Part shown: piece by piece, positions 54,301 to 63,994 of the stretch | How positions within the stretch are numbered: position 1 is the first letter of the stretch | How the letters are laid out: each line of letters starts with the position of its first letter | Assembly (NCBI RefSeq): GCF_000420485.1 | Contig: NZ_ATVA01000014.1 | Location: 124,001-188,000, forward strand | Reading direction: 5' to 3' | Origin: Paucidesulfovibrio longus DSM 6739 | Lineage (GTDB): Bacteria; Desulfobacterota; Desulfovibrionia; Desulfovibrionales; Desulfovibrionaceae | DNA length: 64,000 nt | Notes under the pieces: generated by a model | The model's input: only the letters and a program-made list of their open reading frames with translations | Databases searched by the model: none | Told to the model about the DNA's origin: nothing | Position numbers and translations under genes: made by a program

Positions 54301-54302
54301 GT

Positions 54303-57300
54303 TCACTCCTTGTCGCTTTCGTTGTCTTGCTCCGGGGCTGCGTCCGCGTCTTTCTCGACCACGGCGCCGGCCCGGATGGCGGAAATGTATTCCTCGAGCA
54401 GGTCCGCCGCCTTGGCGCTCTCCACGGGGCGGGAAAACATGAAGCCCTGCACGTCGTCGCAGTGCATGTCCCGGAGCATTTCGAACTGGCCCATTTCCTC
54501 GACGCCCTCGGCCACCACGCGCAGGCCCAGGTTGCGGGCCAGGGCGATGATGGTGCCCACGATCTCGCGGTTTTCCAGTTCGTTCCTGCCGCCGCTGATG
54601 AAGGAGCGGTCGATCTTGAGATAGTCCACCGGGAAGCGCTGGAGGTAGGAAAGGGAGGAATATCCGGTGCCGAAGTCGTCGATCATGAGCTTGATGCCCA
54701 GCTCCTTGAGTCTGCGGAGCTTCGCGGAAGCGCCGTCCGCGTCTTCCATGAGCACGCTTTCGGTGATCTCCAGCTTGAGGAAACAGGGGGAGAGCCCTTC
54801 CTCTTCCAGGGTGCCGCGGATGAATTCCACGAGATCGGACTGGGCGAACTGGCGCGCGGAAATGTTCACGCTCACGCTGACGTCGTCGGAGCAGGTCGCG
54901 CCCGTGCGCCAGGCGGCCATCTGCCGACAGGCTTCCCGCAGCACCCAGCGGCCCAGGGGGATGATCAATCCCGTCTCTTCCGCCAGGGGGATGAACTCCA
55001 GCGGGCCGATAAGGCCCTTTTCCGGATGGTTCCAGCGCACCAGGGCCTCGAAGCCCTGAATTTCGCTGCTCATGGCGGAGTAGATGGGCTGGTAGTGCAG
55101 GACGAACTGGCCCTCGTCCAAGGCCCGGCGCATCTCCGCCTCCATGCGGCCCAGCTCCGCGGCCTGGGTGTGCATGCGTCTGTTGAAGACCAGACGGGGG
55201 CGGTTGCGCTCCTTGGACTGGTACATGGCGATGTCCGCGTCGCGGAGGATGTCGTCGGCGCTCTCGTAGTCGCGGGTGTCCAGCACGATGCCGATGCTGG
55301 CGCTGGTGTGCAGCTCCTGGCCTTCCAGCAGCACGGGCTCGTCGAGCATCTTGGTGATCCTGTCCGCCACCTGGATGACCTCGCGCGGGCTTTCGAATTC
55401 CTCCAGGAGCACGGCGAACTCGTCCCCGCCGAGGCGGGCCACGGTGTCCACGGTGCGGATGCAGGAGAGCAGCCGCAGGGCGATGGTCATCAGCAGCTGG
55501 TCGCCGATCTGGTGGCCGTGGGTGTCGTTGATGCGCTTGAAGCGGTTCAGGTCGATCATCATGGCCGCGAAATGGTAGTCGTCCCTGCGCTTGAGCCGTT
55601 CCAGGGCGTGGGCCAGCCGTTCCATGTACAGGCTGCGGTTGGGCAGGGACGTCAGGGAGTCGTGGAAGGCCTGGTGCGAAAGCTGGCGTTCGAAGCTCTT
55701 GCGCTCAGTGATGTCCTGGTAGATGTAATAGGCGCCGGCGATCTGCTCCCCGAAACGCAGCGGGTAGCCCACGATGGAAACGGGGACGTGCTTGCCGTCC
55801 GCGTGGCGGCGGACGCTTTCCTTGTGGATGGACCGGCCCATGAAGATGGTCCGGTGGAAGGCCTCGCCTTCGCTGATGAGCTTTTCCGGCACGAGGAGGC
55901 TTCGCCCGCGCCTGCCCTTGGTCTGTTCGGCATCGTAGCCGAACATGGCCGTGAATCCGGGGTTCACGTCGAGAATCAGGCCGTCCGGGTCCACGAGCAT
56001 GATGGCCAGCGGCGAGCTTTCGAAAAGCTGTTGGAAGTAGGCGCGCTGGCGTGCCAGCTCCAGCTCTGCGGCGCGGCGCTTGGTGATGTCCACGGCGGAG
56101 CCTTCGAAGCAGACCGGATTGCCGCTCTCGTCGCGGTGGACCCGCACGTTTCCGGAAATCCAGATGGTTTCACCGTCCTTGCGGCGGACCATGACCTCGT
56201 AGTCCGAGAGCGAGGCGTTCTCATCAAGCGCGAGCATGGACCGCTCGCGCGCTTCCGTCGTGAGGTAGATATCCTTGCCGATGTCCGTCACGGAGTTCAT
56301 GAGTTCCTCGGCGCTGTCGAATCCGAGCATCCTGGCCATGGCGGGGTTGGCGGTCAGGAACCGGCCCTCCGGCGTGGTCTGGAACAAGCCCTCCACGGCG
56401 TTCTCGAAGATTCCGCGATAGCGCTGCTCGGCGTCGCGGATCTTCTGCTCGGCCAGCAGCCTGTCCGTGACGTCTTCGAACATTTCGATGGCCGCGGTGA
56501 CTTCGCCCGTGACGTTCTTGACCGGGCTGGCGACCACGCGGAAGTGCCGCAACTCGCCGCGCACGGCGAGCAGCGCGGTCTTTTCGTGGCTTTGGCCGTC
56601 TTCGAAGGTCTGCTGCACGGCGCAGACCTCGCAGGGCAGCGAGCCGGGGGCCAGCAATTGATGGCAGGCGGGCTTGCCCGTGGCGTCCAGGTCGGGAAAC
56701 CATTGCAGCATCTGGCGGTTCAGGGCCGCGATTTCCTTGTCCGGCTTGATCAGGGCCACGCCCGTGGTGATGTTGTCCACGAGGCTGCGGTAGAGCCGTT
56801 CCTGTTCGCCGAGCGCACGGATCAGAGATTCGCGGTGCTGCCAGATGTCCTGGCGCTCGCGCCCGGCGGCCCGCGCCTGGAAGATGATGTATCCGGCAAG
56901 GGCCAGCCCCGCCGCGAGAATGCCGAGGGAAGCCAGGGTCATGTCGCGGCGCACCGAGTTCAGCTCGGAGTGCACGTCGTCCACGTAGACGCCCGTGCCC
57001 ACGATCCAGCGCCAGGGGGCGTATCCCTTGACGTAGGAGATCTTGAGCCGTTCCCCGCCGGGCTTGTCCTTCCATTGCCAGTAGTATTCGGCGAAGCCCT
57101 CGCCCCGGTTGCGGACGATGTCCGCGAAGAGGGCGAAGACCTGGGTGCCCTCGCGGTCGTGGAAGTCGGAGAGGTCGCGGTTTTCCAGGTCCGGGCGATA
57201 GGGGTGCATGACAACCCGCCCATCGTAGTCGCTGATCCAGAAATAGTCTTTGTTCTCCGGTCCGTAGCGCATGGTCCGCAGCTGCCGCATGGCGGCCTCG

Positions 57301-57551
57301 CGGGCTTCGGCCCCGGTCATGCGCCCGGTCTGCTCCATGGCTCCGTAAGAAGAGAGAATGGTGTAGGCGGCTTCTGTCAGGCGGCGGCAGGATTCCCGCT
57401 TCTGGTTCATGAAGCCCTGCTCGAAGGCGGGCAAGAAATAGAAGTGCATGGCGCCCACGAAAAGAGCCACCGTGAGAAGGGCGGGGAGTGCGATGCGGAG
57501 TTGCAGGGTTTCCGGCGACCTGCCCTGCCGGAGAGTGTTCGTCATAGGCAT
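54303..57551 (-). CDS. Cache-PAS-GGDEF-EAL bifunctional c-di-GMP protein
   Basis: 1082 residues. Membrane segments about 20-42 and 205-225 flank an sCache_2-like domain (YGPENKDYFWISDYDGRVVMHP, KGYAPWRWIVGTGVYVDDV). Three PAS units (about 255-370, 380-500, 505-625); the first has a Cys group (LPCEVCAVQ) possibly binding metal or a cofactor. GGDEF with RLGGDEFAVL and RTVD I-site, then EAL with FEALVRW, ITESVLM, DDFGTGYSSL and RSFISG. All catalytic residues seem present, so both synthesis and breakdown are possible. Sensor for an external signal. Confidence 0.94.
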   Translation of the reverse strand: MPMTNTLRQGRSPETLQLRIALPALLTVALFVGAMHFYFLPAFEQGFMNQKRESCRRLTEAAYTILSSYGAMEQTGRMTGAEAREAAMRQLRTMRYGPENKDYFWISDYDGRVVMHPYRPDLENRDLSDFHDREGTQVFALFADIVRNRGEGFAEYYWQWKDKPGGERLKISYVKGYAPWRWIVGTGVYVDDVHSELNSVRRDMTLASLGILAAGLALAGYIIFQARAAGRERQDIWQHRESLIRALGEQERLYRSLVDNITTGVALIKPDKEIAALNRQMLQWFPDLDATGKPACHQLLAPGSLPCEVCAVQQTFEDGQSHEKTALLAVRGELRHFRVVASPVKNVTGEVTAAIEMFEDVTDRLLAEQKIRDAEQRYRGIFENAVEGLFQTTPEGRFLTANPAMARMLGFDSAEELMNSVTDIGKDIYLTTEARERSMLALDENASLSDYEVMVRRKDGETIWISGNVRVHRDESGNPVCFEGSAVDITKRRAAELELARQRAYFQQLFESSPLAIMLVDPDGLILDVNPGFTAMFGYDAEQTKGRRGRSLLVPEKLISEGEAFHRTIFMGRSIHKESVRRHADGKHVPVSIVGYPLRFGEQIAGAYYIYQDITERKSFERQLSHQAFHDSLTSLPNRSLYMERLAHALERLKRRDDYHFAAMMIDLNRFKRINDTHGHQIGDQLLMTIALRLLSCIRTVDTVARLGGDEFAVLLEEFESPREVIQVADRITKMLDEPVLLEGQELHTSASIGIVLDTRDYESADDILRDADIAMYQSKERNRPRLVFNRRMHTQAAELGRMEAEMRRALDEGQFVLHYQPIYSAMSSEIQGFEALVRWNHPEKGLIGPLEFIPLAEETGLIIPLGRWVLREACRQMAAWRTGATCSDDVSVSVNISARQFAQSDLVEFIRGTLEEEGLSPCFLKLEITESVLMEDADGASAKLRRLKELGIKLMIDDFGTGYSSLSYLQRFPVDYLKIDRSFISGGRNELENREIVGTIIALARNLGLRVVAEGVEEMGQFEMLRDMHCDDVQGFMFSRPVESAKAADLLEEYISAIRAGAVVEKDADAAPEQDNESDKE

Positions 57552-57581
57552 CTGCTCGGTGCGGTCTGAAATCTACCCCAA

Positions 57582-57596
57582 TTAGCTTTCAAAGCT
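57582..57596. promoter_or_regulatory. Palindrome upstream of the Cache-PAS-GGDEF-EAL gene
   Basis: TAGCTTT, one base, AAAGCTA: perfect 7-bp arms 31 bases before the ATG at 57551. Possible operator; the regulator is unknown. Confidence 0.4.
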
Positions 57597-57826
57597 AGCG
57601 AAGCGGCTGAAAGAGGGCAAGCAGAATGTGACGATGACGTTGCCGGCCGCGCAGGCCGGAAAAACGGCGGGCGCAGGCGCATGGGCGCGGGCCGCCGCCG
57701 CATGGCCGCCCGGCCGGGGGATTCGCAGGCGGGGACGGCGCAGGAAAGCGGTTATCGGAAAGTTCTCGATATTTTGTGCAACGTGCTGGAATTGCATTGA
57801 GCTTATGCACGAATGCTATTCGATCG

Positions 57827-57855
57827 TTGACCCGTTCGGGGGATTGGTCTATGCT
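57827..57855 (+). promoter_or_regulatory. Sigma70-like promoter
   Basis: TTGACC (57827-57832), 17-base spacer, TATGCT (57850-57855), 67 bases before GTG 57922. The remainder of 57597-57826 shows no gene. Confidence 0.7.
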
Positions 57856-57921
57856 TGCTGCAAATTCGGCGCGCTGCCGTGGCCTGGGGGGAACGGCGCT
57901 GCGCCGCCATGGGGGTGGTCT

Positions 57922-58422
57922 GTGGACGGGTATAAGAAAATCATTGTATTCGGATGCCTGCTCCTGGCGGGCGGGTACTTCCTGCCGTGGACCCTGGCCC
58001 AGGGGGAACCGCAGACCGGGTTCAGCCTCGTGGCCGAGGGATTTTCCACGCTCCGGCCCATGTACGAAGCGGGAATCTACGACCAGAGCTATGTTCTCGA
58101 CTTCGCGGCGCTGGCCCTGCCGGGTTTGGCGGCGATCCTGGCCTTTCTTTACTGCATGGTCAAGCCGCTGAACAGGAACGGCTCCCTGGCGACCCTGGTC
58201 TTTCTTCTGCCCGCGCTGACGCTCGCGGCCGTGCACGGCTATCTGTTCGCGGCCGAGGGGAGCGCCTCGCACCCCCTGCTTCGGGAGCTCTACGGCTCGT
58301 TGCACACGATGGTCTTCGACCTGCGCCAGACGGGCGGCCTCTGGCTGGTCCATTTCGGCGCGCTTTTGATGTTCCTCGGCCGGGCGACCCGCAGGCCGGC
58401 CCAGCGCGGCGGGCTGCGCTAG
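57922..58422 (+). CDS. Four-helix membrane protein of unknown function
   Basis: 166 residues from GTG 57922, following a GGGGGTGG ribosome site; the frame open to 57628 is probably not coding there. Four hydrophobic segments (about 5-24, 55-78, 85-108, 135-155). N-terminal signal-like VFGCLLLAGGYFLPWTL. No family recognised. Confidence 0.65.
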   Translation: MDGYKKIIVFGCLLLAGGYFLPWTLAQGEPQTGFSLVAEGFSTLRPMYEAGIYDQSYVLDFAALALPGLAAILAFLYCMVKPLNRNGSLATLVFLLPALTLAAVHGYLFAAEGSASHPLLRELYGSLHTMVFDLRQTGGLWLVHFGALLMFLGRATRRPAQRGGLR

Positions 58423-58661
58423 GCTATTCGTGCCGTCTCCTTTCCGGGCTCCATGGCCTTGCCCCGGCGGCGTCCGTTTCGGCCGGGAACCCTTGCGTAC
58501 TCCGGGGAGCATGATGTACTGCCCGGAGAAGCGGTTCCCGACGAAACAGGGTCGTGCCGACTCCGCATCCTTCCAGGCTACGCCGTGCGCGGCGCCCATT
58601 TCCGCGTCCGGGCGGTCCGGCCCATAACCGCACGGCGGCAACCCCGCAAAGGACATCATCC

Positions 58662-59516
58662 ATGACCATTGATCTGCACGCGCATACAACGGCCTCCGAC
58701 GGCACGCTCAGTCCCCGCGAGCTGGTGGCCCTGGCCAAGAAGACCGGCCTGAAGGCCGTGGCCGTCACGGACCACGACACCGTGAGCGGGCTGGCCGAGG
58801 CCCTGGAGGCCGGACGCGAACTTGGCCAGGAAGTCATTCCGGGCTGCGAGCTGTCCGTCGGTGAAGGACGGCAGTCCATGCACATCGTGGGGCTCTGGCT
58901 CACGCCCGAGGCCCCGAAGCTGCGCGAGGCCCTGGAGTTCGTCATCCGCGAGCGCGGCAACCGCAACCACAAGATCATCGCCAAGCTCAACGAGCTTGGG
59001 CTGGACATCACCTATGAAGAGGTCGCGGAACGGGCCGGGGGAACCGTGGGCAGGCCGCACATGGCCCAGGCTCTGATGGCCAGGGGCTTGGTTTCCAGCG
59101 TGAACGAAGCCTTCGAGAAATACATCGGCAACAGCGGCGCGGCCTACGTTCCGCGCACCCGGCTGAGCCCGGCCCAGGCCCTGGAGGTTCTGCGCGCCGA
59201 AGGCGCGACCCCGATCCTGGCCCATCCCTACCTCCTCCAGCTGCCCCTGAGTCAACTGGAAGTGCGCCTGCGCGAGCTCATGGACCTGGGCCTGGAAGGC
59301 ATGGAGGTCTATTACACCGAGCATTCCAACGACATCCGCCGGGCGTATCGCGCCCTGGCCGACCGTTTGGGCCTGCTGGTCAGCGGCGGCTCGGACTTCC
59401 ACGGCTCGGTCAAGCCGGGAATCCACCTCGGACGGGGCAAGGGCGATCTTTACGTGGACGACAATCTGCTGGAGGCCATGAAGGCCCATCGCAGGGAGCG
59501 GGGACAATGGGTCTAG
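58662..59516 (+). CDS. PHP-family phosphoesterase (RNase AM-like)
   Basis: 284 residues from ATG 58662. PHP metal ligands: DLHAHTTASDG, VTDHDTVSG, PGCELSV, HIVGLWL, LAHPYLL, and the late SGSDFHG. Length and motifs fit the YciV/TrpH-type group, of which E. coli RNase AM degrades 3'-phosphate mono- and oligonucleotides and matures rRNA ends. The stop overlaps the U32 gene start by ten bases. Confidence 0.93.
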   Translation: MTIDLHAHTTASDGTLSPRELVALAKKTGLKAVAVTDHDTVSGLAEALEAGRELGQEVIPGCELSVGEGRQSMHIVGLWLTPEAPKLREALEFVIRERGNRNHKIIAKLNELGLDITYEEVAERAGGTVGRPHMAQALMARGLVSSVNEAFEKYIGNSGAAYVPRTRLSPAQALEVLRAEGATPILAHPYLLQLPLSQLEVRLRELMDLGLEGMEVYYTEHSNDIRRAYRALADRLGLLVSGGSDFHGSVKPGIHLGRGKGDLYVDDNLLEAMKAHRRERGQWV

Positions 59517-60811
59517 ACGCAGCCGAGCGCGGGCCGGAGCTGCTGGCTCCGGCGGGCAACCTGGAAAAGCTGGAAACCGCCGTGCTGTATGGCGCGGACG
59601 CGGTCTATCTCGGAGGCAAGGCGCTGAACCTGCGCACGGGAGCGGGCTTCGACGAGGAGCAGCTCAAGCGCGGCATCGGCCACGCCAGGGCCAACGGGGT
59701 CAAGACCTATTACCTTCTCAACGCCTACCCGCGCGAAAACCAGCTCCGGGCCGTGGAGGCCCAGCTGGATCTCGTCCAGAAGCTCTGCGCGCTGGGCAAG
59801 GGGCCGGACGCGGTCATCGCGGCGGACCTCGGCGTGATCCGGCGCGTGCGGCGGCGTCTGCCGGACCTGCCGCTGCATGTGAGCACCCAGGCCAACACCA
59901 TGAACAGCCAGGCCGCGCTCTTCTGGCGCGACTTCGGCGCGGCGCGGGTGAACCTGGCCCGCGAGATGCGCTCCGAAGAGCTCAAGGAGATGCTCGCGGT
60001 CTGCCGCCGCCTGGACCCGCCCCTGGAGCTGGAAGTCTTCGTGCACGGAGCGCAGTGCATGGCGCTTTCGGGCCGCTGCTACATGTCCGCCTATCTCAAC
60101 GACCGTTCCGGCAACTCCGGGCGCTGCTCCCACCCCTGCCGCTACGAGTACCGGGTCACGGGGCTGCGCGTGGAGGAGGAAACCCGCAAGGGCAAGCCCA
60201 TGTGGGAACTGGAGGAGCTGGAAGACGGCGCCGGGGAGAACTTCACCCAGTTTTACGCCGCGGAAGACCTCTGCCTGCTGCATTATCTCGACTGGCTGCG
60301 GCGCATGGGCGTGGCCGCCTTGAAGATCGAGGGCAGGAACAAAAGCTCGGCCTATCTGGCCCAGGTCACGGACGCCTACGCCTCGGCCCTGCGCGATCTG
60401 CGCGAGGCCAAAGCGCCTTTTCACCCGGAAACCTATCTCGCCGAACTGGTCAATGCCTCGTCCCGTCCGCTCACGCGGGGGTTTTTCGACGCCGGGGAAA
60501 AGCAGCCCATCGCCCAGCCGCCCGCGGCGGAATATGCCCGGCCCGTGCTCGCGCGGATCGAGGAGGAGCTGAGCGACGGGCGCTGGCGGGTGGAGGTCAA
60601 GCACCGCTGGGACGTGCTCGGCTTTCCGGTGGAGATTCTCGTGCCCGGCCTGGAGCGGCCCGGTCTCCCTCTGGAGGACTTCGGCCTGGAGGACGAGAAC
60701 GGAGAGGCGCTTTCCGTGGTCCATCCGGGGCAGCGCGCCGTGTTCATCAGCGAGCGGCCTGAATTCCGCAAGGGCATCTTTCTGCGCAAGGCCTGGACCT
60801 TCGACATCTAA
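59507..60811 (+). CDS. U32 peptidase-family protein (TrhP/RlhA-like)
   Basis: 434 residues, translationally coupled to the PHP gene. Typical start ELLAPAGNLEKLETAVLYGADAVYLGGKALNLR; the U32 signature ELEVFVHGAQCMALSGRCYMS and Cys set in GNSGRCSHPCRYEYR, which in YegQ/TrhP binds an Fe-S cluster. Family members act in prephenate-dependent RNA hydroxylation (tRNA U34, 23S C2501). Which RNA is modified here is unknown. Confidence 0.93.
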   Translation: MGLDAAERGPELLAPAGNLEKLETAVLYGADAVYLGGKALNLRTGAGFDEEQLKRGIGHARANGVKTYYLLNAYPRENQLRAVEAQLDLVQKLCALGKGPDAVIAADLGVIRRVRRRLPDLPLHVSTQANTMNSQAALFWRDFGAARVNLAREMRSEELKEMLAVCRRLDPPLELEVFVHGAQCMALSGRCYMSAYLNDRSGNSGRCSHPCRYEYRVTGLRVEEETRKGKPMWELEELEDGAGENFTQFYAAEDLCLLHYLDWLRRMGVAALKIEGRNKSSAYLAQVTDAYASALRDLREAKAPFHPETYLAELVNASSRPLTRGFFDAGEKQPIAQPPAAEYARPVLARIEEELSDGRWRVEVKHRWDVLGFPVEILVPGLERPGLPLEDFGLEDENGEALSVVHPGQRAVFISERPEFRKGIFLRKAWTFDI

Positions 60812-60878
60812 GGAAGTATTCTGCCGCAAACCGGCAGCCCGTTCCCTTCATCCGTCTGCCACAGGGAGGAATCCGATC

Positions 60879-61358
60879 ATGTCCACGCCGCGCGCGACGA
60901 GCATCTTCCGCCGTCGAATCCCTTGCGTCCCCGTGCTTCTGCTCCTGCTCGCCCTGCCCGTGTGCGCTGCGCTGGCCGCGGAAGCGGGCAAAGGCGTGGA
61001 GCTGCACACCGGCTCGCCGGACTTTTTCGCCCAGGCCACCTCGGACGGAGTGCCGCCGGACTTTCTCTCCTCGCGCAGCGTGTCCGCGCGCATCGTGCAG
61101 TACAACCGCCCCCTGGTGGACATGCTCTCCGAGGCGGAAGGCGAACTGACCTACGTGCAGCTCAAGAACGGACACGCCCTGCACCGCAGCTACTATTCTC
61201 CGGCGGACGGCAGGATCAACCAGGTGGAGTACCGCTTCGTCTACCATCCCGAGACCAAGGAAGCCGAGCTGACGGATATTCTCGTCAACGGCAAGCTCCA
61301 GGACAATTACGATTTTTACGACTTCGCGGACGATCTTTGCCGTCCCGGCCGCCCCTAG
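60879..61358 (+). CDS. Exported protein of unknown function
   Basis: 159 residues; GGGAGG precedes the ATG by about nine bases. Signal peptide about 1-34 (ALPVCAALAA). Mature protein rich in Tyr/Asp: HRSYYSPADGRINQVEYRFV and a terminal DNYDFYDFADDLCRP. No family recognised. After the U32 gene by 67 bases and possibly in its transcript. Confidence 0.7.
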   Translation: MSTPRATSIFRRRIPCVPVLLLLLALPVCAALAAEAGKGVELHTGSPDFFAQATSDGVPPDFLSSRSVSARIVQYNRPLVDMLSEAEGELTYVQLKNGHALHRSYYSPADGRINQVEYRFVYHPETKEAELTDILVNGKLQDNYDFYDFADDLCRPGRP

Positions 61359-61636
61359 CGGGGCATGGGGGACCGCTGCCGCGCTCGCGCGGGCGGCGGC
61401 TGCAAGAAGGTGAAGAACGCGGACGTGCATGGGGGCTGCCTGAGCGCGAGCCGGGCAGGCATGGACGGGAAACAGCGGGCCGATGAGGCCGGATTGCGAT
61501 TCGGAAGGAAAGGGCGGGCGCGGCGGCCCGTTCGGCAGGATTCCTGAAGACAAAAGAGTTGCGCAGCTGGCCGGTTTTCCCGGCGGTTCCCCGGCTTATC
61601 GCCCTGGAGACTGATGCTGCGCATTCATGTGTTGTG

Positions 61637-61766
61637 TGGGGCGGCTCCATCCGCCAGTATGTTCTGCTCGGTTTCTATTTCTTTCTACCCTCCGTTGCGG
61701 TTGGCGACCTGTTCCTCAGCCTCGATTACATGATAAGCCCGCCAGCCTGGAAGTCAAGATTCCAGG
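61637..61766. repeat. Unidentified diverged repeat, copy 1
   Basis: Shares with copy 2: a GGGG-led hairpin (GGCGG, CTCCAT, CCGCC at 61640-61655), the block TCTATTT/CTACCCTCCGTTG (61673-61697), a GATT/CAT stretch (61724-61733) and a TTCCAGG end (61760-61766). No protein or known element is recognised. Lies in the 61359-62407 gene-poor stretch. Confidence 0.65.
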
Positions 61767-61786
61767 GGCGGAAAATCGCATTTTTT
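61739..61786 (+). terminator. Terminator-like hairpin inside repeat copy 1
   Basis: CCTGGAA pairs with TTCCAGG across seven bases, flanked by a CCGCC/GGCGG-type outer pairing; TTTTTT follows nine bases later (61781-61786). The long gap before the T run weakens the call. Confidence 0.4.
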
Positions 61787-61906
61787 GAGAGAAAAAGTGA
61801 ATGATGGCGGGCAAATAAAAGTGCGCGGGGTCCGGTGACCGGCTTGCCGTGACCGCTGGTTTTCGGGTCTCGGCTGGTTTACCGCGCACAGCTCATGGTA
61901 GCAGCT

Positions 61907-62069
61907 TGGGGCGACTCAATTCGCCACATGTCGAGAAAAGCTTCGGTGTCTATTTCCTCCTACCCTCCGTTGATGTTCTTGCAGGCATCTCCGGCGAGGC
62001 TGCCGAAGCGCTCTCCAAGTTTGATTCCATCATATTCCCCTCATGGTTTCGTGTCCAGAATATTCCAGG
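61907..62069. repeat. Unidentified diverged repeat, copy 2
   Basis: Second copy, 270 bases after copy 1. Its hairpin is GGCGA, CTCAAT, TCGCC (61910-61925): both arms changed together relative to copy 1, preserving pairing. Shares TCTATTTC/CTACCCTCCGTTG and the TTCCAGG end. 33 bases longer than copy 1. The surrounding 62070-62407 shows no credible gene. Confidence 0.65.
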
Positions 62070-62407
62070 AACCCGCACCAGTCGTATCCGCATGGTGAAC
62101 AGGCAGTTGCGCGAGCGCGCGAAAAAAAGTTGCGTTGTCGGAGCAGGCAGGGGGTCGAAAACGGCATTCGGGCGCATGATTCGGCCCGTGCGCGCAGCCG
62201 GGAGCGCAAAGGCTCGATTTGTCCGGCGGCGCTGGGATGGGGCGCTCCTGCGGCGCAGGTTTTCCCAATGTTCGCAGGAGAATGCGAAGCGCCTGGTCCG
62301 CAGGCGCAATAGACAGGGCACGGCCAAGACTCCGGCGGCCCGCTTCAGAGCCGTCGGCCCGTGGCCGGCCGCCTGCTTCCCATTGTTCGTCGGGCGACGC
62401 GAGCGGT

Positions 62408-62626
62408 CTATTCGTCGCCGAAGGGATCCGCGATCAGGCTGGCGACCCTGTCCGCGTTCAGGCTGTGCATTTCGCCGAGTCCTTCGAGATCCATGCCCAG
62501 GCTGTCCGAGGGAGCGGCGCTTTGCTGGGCTTCTTCGGGGACGGCCACGCGCGCGGCGCGGGCTTCCTGCATCTTCTGCGGGGCCAGGTTTTCCAGGGAA
62601 AGACGGTCGATGTTGCTGATCTGCAT
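62408..62626 (-). CDS. Small protein of unknown function, weakly FlgM-like
   Basis: 72 residues from ATG 62626, with AAAGGAGG seven bases upstream; the frame to 62689 is not needed. MQISNIDRLSLENLAPQKM start, Ala/Glu-rich middle, and end LNADRVASLIADPFGDE. The last part recalls the (D)xxRVAxI segment of anti-sigma28 FlgM, but the match is short and no flagellar gene is adjacent. Unrecognised otherwise. Confidence 0.65.
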   Translation of the reverse strand: MQISNIDRLSLENLAPQKMQEARAARVAVPEEAQQSAAPSDSLGMDLEGLGEMHSLNADRVASLIADPFGDE

Positions 62627-63109
62627 GAGCGTTCCTCCTTTGCGTTGCCCGGAATGAAGCAAGGAACGTGCTGTAGGGAATGAATGCAATTATTTCATAT
62701 GGTTGATATTCAGAAGACGGCAACTCCTGCCGGGTTCGCGCCTGCGCGCCGCAGATTCGGGCCGCGCGCCCGGCAACACAGGGACGAAATCAAGCACGTA
62801 TCAGGGGGCTGTCCCGACTTCGGGTCCGAAACGCATGGCGCCTGCGTGCGCAAGCGGCCCCTTCGCGGCGTGTCGCGCAAGCTATTTTTGGGACCGGGCA
62901 AGGGCTGCGTTGCCCGCATGGAGCGCACGGTCCGCGGCATGCATAAATGAAGTCCATTCAAAATCGTCTGTCATTATTATTTGTATTTCAGTTGCATGCG
63001 AAATCGTCGCTTGTCGGTTGGCGTATGGTGTCGGCATGTGATCTCGGCCTGGGATGTCGCCCGGCGGAGCGGCGTGTCGCGTGCAAGACTGGTGCGGACT
63101 GGTGCAAGG
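62627..63109. other. Gene-free interval
   Basis: About 480 bases with no credible gene on either strand. Local AT-rich patches at about 62680-62705 and 62940-63010 and a short hairpin (CCCGACTTCGGGTCCG near 62813) are all I can see; probably the upstream region of the 72-residue protein and the end of the hydrolase transcript. Confidence 0.4.
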
Positions 63110-63994
63110 TCAGCGCGCGGCAGTGCCGGACGCCCCTGCGAGCACGTCCGCGAAGAAGCGCTGGAGCGCGTCGTCGTACACAGGTCCGGAGAGCAGAAAC
63201 CCCTCATTGTGCCCGCCCTGGAGTTCCTGGAAGACCTTGGGCCCCTGGTAGCTTTCATAGAGTTCCCGGCCCAGGGCAAAGGGCACGATCTCGTCTTCCG
63301 GGCTGTGGATGAAGAGGATGGGCAGGCCCATGCGCGCCAGCGCGTCCAGGCGGGAGAGCGTGTCGTACCGGAAGCGGGAGAGCGCCCGCACGGGCAGAAA
63401 AGGATAGAGGCGTGCGCCCATGTCCGGGACGGAGGTGAAGGTGGATTCGAGCACGAGCCCGACCGGGCGGACCGTTTCCGCAAGCTGCGCGGCTACGGCT
63501 CCTCCCAGGGAACGGCCCATGACCACCACGCGGCCGGGCTTCTCTCCGCGTTCGTTCAGAAGCCAGTCCCAGCAGGCGCGCGCGTCCGCATAGGTTCCGG
63601 CCTCGGAGGGGCGGCCTTCGCTCTCGCCGTAGCCCTGGTAGTCGAAGAGCAGCACGTTCATGCCCAGGCGGTGCAGGATCAGCGCGGTTTCCAGGCGATG
63701 GCCGAGGTTTCCCGCGTTGCCGTGGCAGAAGAGCGCGGTGCCGCGTCCGCCCGGCCCCAGGTCCGTCGTGGGCATGCGGTCCGGCTCGGCAGGGATGAAC
63801 CAGGCTTCGATGCGCGCGCCGGAATCGGAAGAAAGCCGGAGCCGTTCATAGGCGAGGCCCACGTCCGAAGGCGTGGACTGCACTCCCCGCATGGGTTGGT
63901 AGATCAGCCGGGATTGAAAGACCGCCAAAAAAGCAGCCAGCCCGATCCAGAGCGCGGCGGCCAGGGCGAATGCACCGCCGAGGCCCCATTTCAT
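63110..63994 (-). CDS. Membrane-anchored alpha/beta hydrolase
   Basis: 294 residues. N-terminal membrane segment (about 5-27), then an ABHD13/BEM46-type hydrolase: oxyanion LFCHGNAGN, DYQGYGESEG, nucleophile elbow MGRSLGG (Ser), acid near HSPEDEIVP and catalytic His in LQGGHNEGF. Esterase or peptidase-like; substrate unknown. Stands alone at the window end. Confidence 0.92.
   Translation of the reverse strand: MKWGLGGAFALAAALWIGLAAFLAVFQSRLIYQPMRGVQSTPSDVGLAYERLRLSSDSGARIEAWFIPAEPDRMPTTDLGPGGRGTALFCHGNAGNLGHRLETALILHRLGMNVLLFDYQGYGESEGRPSEAGTYADARACWDWLLNERGEKPGRVVVMGRSLGGAVAAQLAETVRPVGLVLESTFTSVPDMGARLYPFLPVRALSRFRYDTLSRLDALARMGLPILFIHSPEDEIVPFALGRELYESYQGPKVFQELQGGHNEGFLLSGPVYDDALQRFFADVLAGASGTAAR

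Noticed and set aside
61849-62619. 256-residue forward open frame in the gene-poor stretch
   Set aside because: Arg-rich, patternless product typical of non-coding GC-rich DNA; it crosses repeat copy 2 and opposes the 72-residue gene with its good ribosome site.
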